A DNA stretch of 64,000 nt from Echinarachnius parma (lineage: Eukaryota; Echinodermata; Echinoidea; Clypeasteroida; Echinarachniidae): positions 1 through 64,000 of the forward strand of contig JBAMJV010009462.1 of the NCBI GenBank assembly GCA_037951105.1. The letters run 5' to 3'. Under the pieces are notes generated by a model. The model ran no database searches. It had not been told where the DNA came from and saw only the letters and a list, made by a program, of their open reading frames with translations. The position numbers and the translations under genes are program-made. Below are positions 12,440 through 24,500 of this stretch, one piece after another; positions within the stretch are counted from its first letter, which is position 1, and each line of letters begins with the position of its first letter.

Positions 12440-12563
12440 CAGCAAAAAGAGAATAGTGAGGATGTCAAAGAAGATAGACATCAACTCTGCTGGTGAGGAT
12501 GAACTATCCACTCTGGCTGGTGTTGGCAGGACACGGGCTGAGGCCATTGTGCTGCATAGACAG
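12440..12563 (+). CDS. FBXW7: FBXW7 exon 1 (first recognised): HhH motif, N-terminal half
   Basis: ATG at 12462 opens [20 protein letters not shown], the first half of a ComEA/HhH_3-like helix-hairpin-helix with its GVG turn. A pyrimidine-rich tract ending in AG at 12438-12439 looks like a 3' splice site, so the exon may begin at 12440 with 22 nt before the ATG and a non-coding exon upstream. The upstream part is open in frame, so an earlier start cannot be excluded. Donor CAG|GTTGGT at 12564, phase 0. Confidence 0.75.
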
Positions 12564-15500
12564 GTTGGTTTGATACTAAGTCAAGTGATATCTCTCCTTT
12601 CCAACAGTTACTTAAATTGGAAATATAAAGATTCTACAACAGATAAAAAAGGAGTAAGGAAATTAGAAATTATCTCCTTGTAGTAAATCTGTACAGCACC
12701 TAAAGAACGAGTGGACAGGAAGCCTTAAAAGGGAATTAAATTATAGAATTCAACTTGGTGTCTACCATGTATGTCTCTGTATATGGTAAGTTGCTTTCAT
12801 ACTCCTAGATAGAAGTATCTTGATATCTAAGTGCGAACTGCACATTGTTCTATTTTCCCAGTGCTTTATTGAGGTTGAGACTTCTGTGATAAAGTGCTTT
12901 AATGAAAGCTTGTAAATCGTGTTTTCCCAATTATTGTTTTTGTCAGATGTTGTGTATATTTTATCAAATGTTTTATTTTGTTTATATTGCAGGCATCTGG
13001 GAAATTCCAGAGAATTCAGGATCTGACATTGGTACCTGGAATAGGAAGCAATGTGGTTGAAATCAACAAGAACCGTTTACAATGTCACCTCAATAGAACT
13101 GAGGATCATGCGGAATCCCATCCCCCGTCCTCATCCTCATCATCATCAACATCATCATCCCCACCGTGTCTCAGACAAACTGCAAATTCATCATCATCAT
13201 CCACATCATTACTTTCATCACCATCTGCGTCCTCGTCGTCGGTGTCAACATCGACGAGAGCATCGTCGGCCCAGTCGCAAAGAACAGACAGTGGTGAAGT
13301 CACTGGGCACAAGTTGCGGTCGAGACACTCTCCGACCACATCGCATGCGCATCATCATGGCATATTGTCTAGTAGGAACAATACCAGCTTGCGTGCTGCC
13401 AAAGCAACGCGACTAGTCAGCATTGTCGAACCAAGGACAGAAAGCGATGCAAGTGGAAGTGGTAGTGGTGGAAGCACGCCATTGCTTATTACTCAGACAG
13501 AGGGAAAGGTTTTAAGATCAGGATCAATAGCGGCTGCAACTAGTAGTGGAGATGGGGAGCACACTTGTGCAGACAGTAGCAGCAGTAGCAAACTGGTAAG
13601 TACTGCTTTCAATTACACACAGGGCTCAAAATAAGTATTGGCTCGGGCCACTCAATATTATAATGAGCTGTTATCCGATCCGGGAACGATCCGATTTCCC
13701 GGCGATAATCGCTTCCGAGCCGGATCCGAGACGGATCCGGGAAATACATTTTCTCGGTAGAAAATATCGGAAGATTTTGCCGACCCATTTTCTCCAGTAA
13801 TAATTGAAAATGAGTATGTTTGACAGTCCATTATGTAGTGTAATTTAAATAAAAAATGGGGGAATCAATATTGTTTACTTATGAGTGGTTATTTTGGAGA
13901 AATTCTTGGTTCGTTACTTCGTTTCGCAGTCGAAAATTGAACAGGATGCGCGAAATTGCTAGTCATTTGAACGATATTGCCGACGGATGTGCAAACAAAG
14001 TTAGGCCGATACTCCAGGGGAGACGTCTTATGGAAATATGTATGATCCAGCTGATAAGCCAGTTCATTCAAAAGGTGGCTCTAAATACGTATTTTGGTCA
14101 TTTGCACCATTTTAAAATGTTTTGATATTCTACTTACATGATTTCATGGCGTTTGATAGCTGGGCGGAAACAAAAATGAGCCCCAAAACAATGAAAAAAA
14201 TTACGCAAAATATTGATAAAAAACGACTGTAACGTATCGCGGATGAATCCGGCGTAAGAAAAAAGAACCGTAACGTAACCTGCACGCACGGGAAGTATAC
14301 AAGCGATATATTGCGTGAAGCGGCCCGAAAACTTGCTGCATGCATGCATGCTATGCTAACTTCAACCTTCGATATTAGCCATCTGGCTTCAGTTAACCTG
14401 ACGAATGTTCTTTGGAAATTTATCGATAATTCAGCACAGTTTTGTCATTGTTTTGGGTCATTTTTTTATTCTGTTCGGCTTTCAGATGCCATGTTATCAT
14501 GTAAGTAGACTACCATAATGGTGTTGATCACGAAAAGGCTAATTTATAGCCGCTATTTGAGGGCAGTGGTTCACAAGCGCGATGTTTCCCACCGACTGGC
14601 GGGCTGAGTTTCTGTGAAACGTGTGGCACGATGCTGAACAAACGATCGATTTCTAGGCCCAATTCACTTCGGAAAAAATACTTTTCTTGCGAAACTGAGT
14701 TAATTCTGAATAGTCTGTAACTATTTTCCCGTAAAGATTGATATGTACATGCCTCAAAGAGTCAATATTGTTAATATTATTGGCATATAAAACAAGAAAG
14801 ATAAGTCTACAACGCTGCATTTTTTCAGAGCAAATTGTAATATTATTTTTTCCGAGATCCGATCCGATCCGAGAATCTCGTTAGCGATTTTGAATTCTAC
14901 CGATCCGAGAACGATCCGGGATTTGTTCTTTACCTAACAGCATTACAATATTAGCTCTGCGCCACCAAAATATATTTGACTTGCCTGAATGGGCAACCCT
15001 GAATTAACAGACTCAATGTTTATCTTTGTTTGGGGCCACAGTGTTTAGGTTTCTGGCCTCTTATATTTGACAAATCTCTAGTTAATTTGCCCAACTGGGC
15101 TACAAGGTAAGAAGTTAATTTCTAGAATTGAATTACTTACTAACCTTTCTCAACACTTCATGATATGAACCTGAATGTTGTCATTGGGATGATGGGCATT
15201 TTTCACATCATTCTGCAAGCATGATAGCATGGATATTGCCAATGTACATCAATGTAAGGCATTCAAGTGGCACCTTTGATATTTGTAACTTGGTTTTTTA
15301 ATAAAAAATGTTCAATGTACATGTATTTTCTTTTTCAGTAAGATAAAAAGGATGAAAAGATAAACAAATATTTAAAGCATGTTAGAAGGGGAAATTTATT
15401 ACAAACTGACTACATGTAGTTAGACCAGTTTTATATGATTTTGAAATTCAAGTTTATTAGTAGATTGGTAATGATGTCTTAACTCACCTGGCTAGGTTCA

Positions 15501-18500
15501 CCCTCCCCCACATCAGACTAAGATTGTAGATTAGCTTATAATGTATTTAGAGTCTTTGTAGGTTTTTTTGAGGTTTGCAGATTGATGATAATAAGTAAAT
15601 TACACTGGATAGTCATACATGTAACTGTGTACAAAGTCAGTGCAATGAGTTAGCAAATATCACTTTGCATTTCTGCTGTAATTTGGCAGCTAATTACATG
15701 GTCAGTAAAAAGTTACACTTTATGTCCTCAGAAGACGCTCATGTACAGTTCTTTCGACAACATCAAGATCAATCTTTTGTCAAACAGATTTTAAACCTGT
15801 GCTCAGTACATCATTACTTTTTCATAATGTCGCTTCATGGTGAAGGCAAATGCAGAACTTTCAATATAAGACTCAGATTTAAAAATGTCCATGTTACACT
15901 TACAGTATCATTGATCAATACAGTTCTAGTAGAATATTCCTTCTTTTATTACAATTACAAAAACAGCTGGGAAATATTTGATTTGTTCATTCAGGTTCAT
16001 TTTCCTACATTTTGCATTTGATTATCCCCATCAATAAGAATCCTGCAGGGATTGTAATTAGCACTGGCCTACTAGCCAAGTATAAATTAGCTTTGTGCCA
16101 CCTTAATTTTATTTCCATACATTGTATGCCAAATTTTACCTGCCCAAATGGATAATAAATTATAATAGAATTGTTTTAGCGTTTCTCTTTGTTTGGGACC
16201 ACCAGACTTAGCATTACGGCCACTAAAATGTGTAAACAATGGATACATTTCACTTGCATGACTGGGCAGAAAAAAAAAGGTTATTTCTAGCATTGCTCTG
16301 TCTGAGTAGTTAAATGAGACATTTGTTTGCACATTGTTTTCAATGCAGGAAAATAGTTGATATTTGCACATTTGGAAAATGCTGAATAGCACACGTACAG
16401 CTACTTTAGGGATTACAGATAGGTACCATACATTTTATTGCAGAGTAAATTACAAGATGCATTTGAGAGCTACTGTACCACTTACTGTTGAGTAAATGCT
16501 CCGGCAAGGAAGAAGGACAAATTAAATCTCTAGACAAGGGGGAGATGAGATTTATTTATAGATTGCGCGTTTAACTCCTTGTCTGATTTCTTGAGCTGTG
16601 TCCGCCCACCTTTGGATATGTTTATATTCCCATCAAGCCCACAGTTTCATATTTTGTATCATACCCATTTCGTACCAAGTTAATAAATTTAAACCTTTTC
16701 AAAGGTGATGTACTGTAAACAAGTCTAGTGCAAATTTTCTTAACTTTGCCCCATCTTTATTATATCTACTGCAGGTTTTAATTGAATAAGTAATAATACT
16801 AATATTTCATCATGTTAGTTTTCATAATCAGTAAAGTTTTTAAAACAAAATAACCCTTGCTAAATTGTGGAACTGGTATTGAAAATCATCGAAGTCACTT
16901 GGTTGGCCTTGTTTTTCATGGTCCATGGTCATAGGATGTTAATGTTTTGTACACCAGGTCTAATTCCAAAGAATTTTCTCATCACAGTTTTAACCTAGTC
17001 TTGCAATGATTTTGAATAATCTCAAGTTATCTCATGGACAGATTTAATGTACACTGTACAGTAGACTGTTCTTTAGGTGTTGACTTGACTTGCAAGTGGT
17101 TATTCAAAGGGACTTACAATGTACAGTAGTAACATTGTCCAAATCCTCAAAATCCAATATTGGAATTCTAGCGGTTCCCTCATACATGCCCCTTGTTGTA
17201 TTTGTATTTAACAATAAAAGCATGGGACTGGGACAGGTTTCGGTTTTTCAAATTTCCCTTTTTATTAAAAAGATATTTACGATTGGAGTGTTCAGATGTT
17301 AAAATTATCCACTGGACCGTCAAAACTGTGTACAAAGTGAGTGCAATGAGTTAGTGAATATCACTTTGCATTTTTGCTCATTACTCGGCCATATAACGCC
17401 CAATTAACTTGAAATTTGTACACAACACCCGGTGGACATTTTTTGCACTTTTTGCACATGTCAACAAAAGTACTAGATCCCTTTAACCCTAAAAAGGCCG
17501 GGCTATTTGAGGTCTTCAGCAGGCCGGGGGGGGGGGGGGGCCATTATGGCCCCCCCCTAAGATCTTGGCCGCGGAGCGGCCGATCGCCGTGAAAAATTGC
17601 ACGCATCATGAGTGAAGTGTATAGAATACAATGGTAATTTTAATTTTTTGAAAAATTCATTAATTTGCATATTTATGGTCATTTATGCAAATAAGGTCAT
17701 AAAATTCATATTTTTACCCATAAATCATATATTCTTCATAATTAAACTCTGGTTTTCACTTGTACATATATTCTTTATAGCATTTGGAATAATAATACGA
17801 CAACAAAATTTGGAAGAGCCCGGTTCTTCCTTATGTTTTCTATTGTTTTGATAATTTCTTATGTATTTCTTTGTTTTTTTAACTTATGTATTTTATTGTT
17901 TTTTTGTTTTTTTATTTCTAACTATAATTCAACTATTTTGAACCCCAAAACAAACACATAAAATGTAAACAAGACCAAATAACCAATGATATACCTCCTT
18001 TTACGAAAACTGATATTTCCATATGTTTTGTACACAAATCACGAAATTGAGCAATTTTCAGGCTGACATGCATAGACAAAAGGTCACGTGACTTAGTAAC
18101 GGTAGGTCCGATTTTCAAATTTTTTGTTTTAAAATATGCGCAAGACCCAAAAGAAAAAAGTCACCAAGCAGCGGCGCGTCATCTTGCCGCGTTTTGGAGC
18201 AATACAAAAAATCGCGGAGGGGGGGGCCATTATGGCCCCCCCCCCTCCCCGGCCTTTTTAGGGTTAAAGGATTATAAGTGAATGTTTTCAGAATCCAATA
18301 TTAGTGGCCCAATGTACGTACACTGACATAAAAACTAATGTAGCATAAATTTCTAGAACATGATTTTAATCAATTTTTGTAAACACACGTGTAAGATCAC
18401 AGGACAGGTTGAATCAATGAATGAAAGATTGTAAATGGTGGATACCAAAGCTAGGTCAGTGAACCCCTAGGTTTGTTTACTAACATGTCAACATGATATG

Positions 18501-21500
18501 ACAATAAATCATTTGGTAATGGAGAGTGCAGTACATATTTTTTGTTTCACCAATTTACTAATTCAGGCTGCTAGATTTGTCAAAAAAATTTGGGGAAAAA
18601 AGTTTGCAAGAAGAAAAATTAAAATTATTAGGAAAATTAAAAGGATGTTATATGGCCGAGTAATGTGCAAAAATTAAAATTGTTATTTGCGAACTCATTG
18701 CACTGACTTTGTAGTTTGTGCACGGTTATAACACCCCTAAATCCCTAATTAAAAATCCGAACACTTTTAAATTTAATGGAAGGGAAATCTGCTCCATGAT
18801 ATTAACAAATACAACAAGGTATGAAAGAACCAGTTTTGAGGATTTGGACAATGTTACTAAATCCCAAATCCCTTTAAGACTTTAGAAGTCTACATTGTAA
18901 CTTTTGATGTAAAACAGGTATACATGTAGGTAAGTGTCATAAATCTGTGATGGTTGGATTGGTGCCATTGTGTCATTGACAGCCTGTAACCTTTTGTTTG
19001 GCACACTTAGTTGCATGCACGTTCATACTATGTGACAGTCTTTGTTTAACATGTACATCAGTCTCCAATGCCTCTAGTATACATGTAGGTTACAAAACAT
19101 TTTACAGTTCTCACTACATTAGTATACAATTTGTAAGTCTGCACAATGTGTTCATATTCATGGAACTGAACCTTCCAATAATATAACGTTCCTTAAAAAA
19201 AATGTTAGCAGCAAAGGACATGCTAACACCAAGAAAGTAACAAAGATTCATCAATAATCATCAAGAAAATACATACCGTTTGAAATCCTTCTTTCAATTG
19301 ACTAATTTTCATTGACATGTTGTGCTTAAAAAATAAAAGATTTGATTTTTGATACTTCAACGATGGTTCAACGGTTGAACCATGGTTGAAGTATCAAACA
19401 TCAAAGCTCCATGTTTTTTTTGTTTGTTTTTTTTACATTTTGGACAAGTCCGATTTTTTTTTCTTTTTTTCCTTCTCGTATACCCGTATCCAAGAATTTG
19501 AATTTTTTTTAAAAGCTGCATTATACTTTCACTACTATGACCTGAATAATAATGTGCAACAATGTGTATACATTTGTAGGTACATGTATGTGTTTATAAA
19601 TAAATGTTTTAAATTGTTTGTGTTTTTGTTTACTTCTTTGTTCATGAATGATTAGGTCAAGAGAAAGTCTGATCCTTCAGTGAGTGAGGAAGCATCTACC
19701 AGCAAGAAAACATGTAAACCTTCCAAATTCAAGTAAGTATGAATTCACATTCTAATATCATAAATCAATGTATTGAAACATTGTTTATTTAAATGTATAC
19801 ATTTACCTATTTAAACTTATTACAAGTACTGACTATATTGGAAATGTCTGGGCCTGGGCAAATGGAAAATGTGTTTTACACCCAAATCAAGGCATCTTCA
19901 ACTGGTTAAGAACTCAAAGGAAGATAGAACATTTAATGTTTAGGTTTGGTATCAAATGACTATCACAACTAATTGATTTACAACATTTGTTCATTAAAAG
20001 ATCAATGGTAACTGTAAGATTCAAAATTAAAACAAAAAGGGCAATTGGGTCAAAATATAAGTTATTTCTATTCTACAGCATTTTAATGTATGTTTACCTA
20101 AGCATGAGATTAGGTGGCCTAATGGATTTTCTGGTGGCCATAATGTATCAATTTAATATCAAGAGTCATCATAATCATGTACAAAGTAGCCATTTAGGCC
20201 TGTAGCCTGCCAGCATTTCTAGTAGTCAGCAAAATCCACTTCGTTATGGGGTGTCCTTTAATATTATGACATATTATATTCCACATACTAAGAATCTTGC
20301 TCTACGATTGGTCAAAAGTTAATCACGTGATGAAATATAGTTTTGCCCATTCGTTACACTCTGTAGATATCTTGGGTGAAAGTGCGTTGCACTCACTAGA
20401 TAAAAAGTACTATCTACACTCCGCGGTTGCATGCCATTGAATTGAATACCAATAAGTGGCGCGATAACTCTATGCGCGCGGTTGCATTGAATTGCTGTGG
20501 AGAGTGTGTATTCACATTCCGCACTATTCAGCAGACCATACATAGAAGACGACTCCAACACTGCCGTTGTATTGTAGGTATGGTAGTACCGGGTACGGTA
20601 CCGTCTGCTTCATTTAATACGGGATTTGAATAACCACACACTGCATGCAAAATGCACGGTCAATTCAATGCAACCGCGGATGTGTGTGTGTTGCGCGAAT
20701 TACAAATGTAATGCGTACTTTGCAATATGTATCGTACACCGCTTGCCATGACTCTGACGTTTAGACTTTAGAACGTTGACTTATGAACTCTTTTAGTGTT
20801 TCATCATCATTGATTACAATTTTCTTGGAGTCTGACTTGGAGTTGGAGTTCACTTTCATTTTATATTGGAATAGCCATTGTTGGTAAGTAGATCAAAGTC
20901 TAGTAGTGCCGGTAACTGTAGTGTTACTGTTAGTGTTGTTAGAACTAGTCTAGGCCTAGACATTAAAAACAGTTTAAGTTGTCTTTCTCGTAGACCTAGC
21001 TACCAGTGAAATGTTTCCAATGTAGAATATAAAGCAAATAATCACCTTTTGGTTTCAGGCAATGGCAAACCATCACTTCCTCGGCAATCTGAATGTATAC
21101 GCTATCTTTCCTCAGCTTCGCTTCGGAAAGATAGCTACATCCAGATTGCCTCGGAAGTGATAGATTGTGCCATTGCCTTCACCAACGGTAATTATTTGCT
21201 TACTATCCACCTCTGTGAAGTGGTGAGTGAAACAACAAACAGAAGAGAAGGACAGATTGTTTGGTCTACATGTACATTTCTAGAAGCTATTGGCTACCAC
21301 TATAGTCAATCCTCGCACTGATTTTCATTTACTTCTTCTTTTTTTCCAGGGGTGGTAGCATCGTGCCCTATCCTGCATCCTTGAGGTCACATGGGTCTTC
21401 CTGCTCTGGGTCACCGCAGCGCAAGCGTCTGACCGCCCTCCTCCAACCACCCGCTCCTCCGTCCAATCTTGTCCCCTGGCTCAAAATGTTCCAGGTTTGT

Positions 21501-24500
21501 ATTCATGAATCTTATACAAATTAGAAGATATTTAATAATTAACATCTAAATAACAAGTTATTTAAATACATGTAGAGTTCTATTAACATCAACAATCCTA
21601 ACAATGTAAAGCAAGCGCCTGACCACTTTCCATTCGATCTCTAATTTAATTTCATTTTTTGCCTAATTGCCTCCTTACTCAGTGTTCCAGGTTTTAAATA
21701 TTTTAAATATTTTAAATATATAAATTTTAAATATTTTAAATATTTTAAATATATAAATTAAGTTCTAAGGTCAAGTTAAATGAATTGAACACAACAACAG
21801 TCCTAATTTCACCATCAGGTCACAAGCTCACATCTATGTAAGAGCCTGACTATTATCCTCCAATCCCCCAATCCTCAATTCCTCCATATCAACTGTGATA
21901 GATGGCTTGCCATACTGTACATCGTGGGGAATAGCGCGGCGTTCTATAGTTTTTGGATGTTCTCGGTGTTTTATCGAACAGGTTTTGATTTCACTCATAA
22001 AAACAAGCCTCTAAGTGTCTTTATTTCTGAGTATGAGGAGAAGGAGAAAGTGAACTTGTAACATGACTTGCCCCTTGGTCCAAAATGTTCCAGGTTTGTT
22101 TAGGTCCTTATGAAATATAAAAGACTATTGAATGTGATAAATTGTATGTCTTGGGTCTAGTAAAATGAATTAAATACAACAACAAACCTAGTTTCACCAT
22201 CAGGTCACAGGCTCACTGCTATGCAAGAGTCCGACCTATATCCTCTGATCTCCCACCCCTCCATAAATTGTAGTTCTTAGGTATGGTAAAAGGAATATGA
22301 AAAACAATCCTAATTTCACTGTTTGGTCACATGCTCACAGGCTCTATGAAAGAGCCTGACTATTATCCTCCAATTTCCCCATTCTCGACTCCTCCATCCA
22401 GACTTGCCCCTTGGCCAAAAATGTTCCAGGTTTGTTTAGATCCTTATGAAATAAAACAGATTATAGAACATGATACATTTTATGTTTTGGGTCTAGTAAA
22501 ATGAATTAAGCACAACAACAAACCTAATTTCACCATCAGGTCACAGGCTCACTGCTATGCAAGAGTCTGACCTATATCATTATCCTCTGATCTCCCACCC
22601 CTCCATAAATTGTAGTTCTTAGGTCTAGTAAAATGAATACAAAACAACAACAACAATCCTAATTTCCCTGTTTGGTCACAAGCTCACAGCTATGAAAGAG
22701 CCCAACTATTGTCCTCTTATCTTCCACTCCTCCACCCAAACTTGCCCTGTAGCCCCAAATGTTTCAGACCGGTTTATTGTATTCTCTTTCAAGTTTTGTA
22801 TGAAATGTACTTCCCTAAAGCAAGTACTTTAAAACAAAACTCACAACAAAGGAAAAAGTGAATTAAGTAGTTGGTGTTTTTTCCCTCAGAAAATCAGTGA
22901 TAGATTGGTAGGATTTGCGTAGATTGTAACCTGGAAATATCTCATTACAGGGCACATGATATGACAGGAAAAGTTCCAGATTTTTAGTTGTAAACAAGGA
23001 AAACATGTGTTTTCAGTCAATATTTTGATGCCTGGGCAATGATCTCTCTCTTTCTGCATGTTATATGTATACGTCAACTGGAAACGAGATCTAATGAAAG
23101 TGGTACAAAGGAAAAAACAAAACTAAACAATAATGATTGTGAGGAGGAAATGTGTATTCGAAACAGAAGTTTATGAAAGCACATGGGGTGAAAGGGGGTC
23201 GAGAGGAAATTGGAATTGTTATGGCTCTTGGAATTCAAGAGATTGGTACACATCCCAGTGATCCAACACATGAAGCCAGCTATCTACATGTACTTCTGTA
23301 TGCAGGGCTAGAAAGTTTCTCCCCTGATGGCCTGAATTTATATGTACATGTTTGTTAGATGGACACTTGTTAAATTATGTTGGCTTAAAATGAGAATTGG
23401 ATTCACCCAACCAATGAAAACCATGAACAAGTTTAGTTATATTTATTTGGTTAGTGGGGCAAGTAAAATGTGTCTTTTTAGTGTTCTAGGTTGCATCACA
23501 TAACTCTCACCATAGACTTTTGTGTTGTAGATCCTCATTTGGTGGCCAATGCAAGATTAGGCACAACACATACCACATGCCAAACTACATTTCTGGTGGC
23601 CATTAGCATCCTGACCACTGTTAATCTGTTAATGGCGAGCCCTGTATTTTCACATAAAACAAATTTGGACATGGGTTTGAAGATCTCCATGATAATTGGG
23701 AACTAGTCAATTGGGGATTTCCTTTCATGTGTTTTACTTCCCACTCATGTGCTTTTTTCTTCACTCATGCTCAATTCTGGCATCAGTACGATTCCTCAAT
23801 GACTAGGTGCTGACAATGAAGCTAGCAGAATCTCCATCTCTTTCAAGGGATGCGATATTTTCACTTTCACATTATACGACATGGGGTTGAAGAGAGCTCC
23901 ATGATTTTTGGGAAGTAGCCAATTGGAGATTTCCTTTCATGTGTCTTACTTCCCCTTTAATGGTCCCACTTGTGTGTATTTCTCCTCGCTAATGCCTAAT
24001 TCTAGTATCAGTACGATTCCTCAATGACTAGGTGTTGACAACGAAGCTAGGAGAATCTCCATCTCTTTCAAGGGATGAGATATGTTCAGTTTAACATTAT
24101 ATGACATGGGGTTGAAGAGCTCCATGATTATTGGGAAGTAGCCAATTGGAGATTTCCTTTCATGCGTCTCACTTCCCAGCAAATGGTCCTACTCATTTGC
24201 ATTTCTCCACAGTCATGTCCCATTCTGGCATGGATGCCTTAAAATGAACCTGGGAGAATGTATCTCTCTTTCATGGGATTTGATAGTTTCACATGATCAC
24301 AGCATTGTATAAATCCTTAGCTCCTTGGAAGGCTTGGATTGTTGGGATGCATTCAATTTTGGATTTCCTTTCATGCGTTCACTTCCCCGCTAATGGTTCC
24401 ACTCATGTGCGTTTCTCCTCACTCGTGCCCAATTCTTGCTTACATGTAGATGCTTACAATGAACCCAGGAGAATGTATCTAGAGCTCTTTCTTGGGATAA

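Larger units (their letters stand above)
13596..19655 (+). other. FBXW7 intron 2 (6.1 kb)
   Basis: Bounded by GTAAGT and ATTAG. Holds a 1.27-kb fold-back element (13668-14940), a nested pair of TTAA-type elements (17.1-18.9 kb) and a small palindrome at about 19357-19397 (CTTCAACGATGGTTCAACGG type). No coding sequence recognised inside. Confidence 0.7.

Noticed and set aside
13051..13416. His-rich open frame on the plus strand and an acidic Asp-rich frame on the minus strand (13106-13339)
   Set aside because: Both are shadows of the serine-coding repeat in FBXW7 exon 2; only the Ser frame is bounded by matching splice sites and HhH sequence.
21049..21321. 90-residue open frame before FBXW7 exon 4
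   Set aside because: Lies in an intron over a hairpin; no family resemblance and not needed for a continuous FBXW7 frame.
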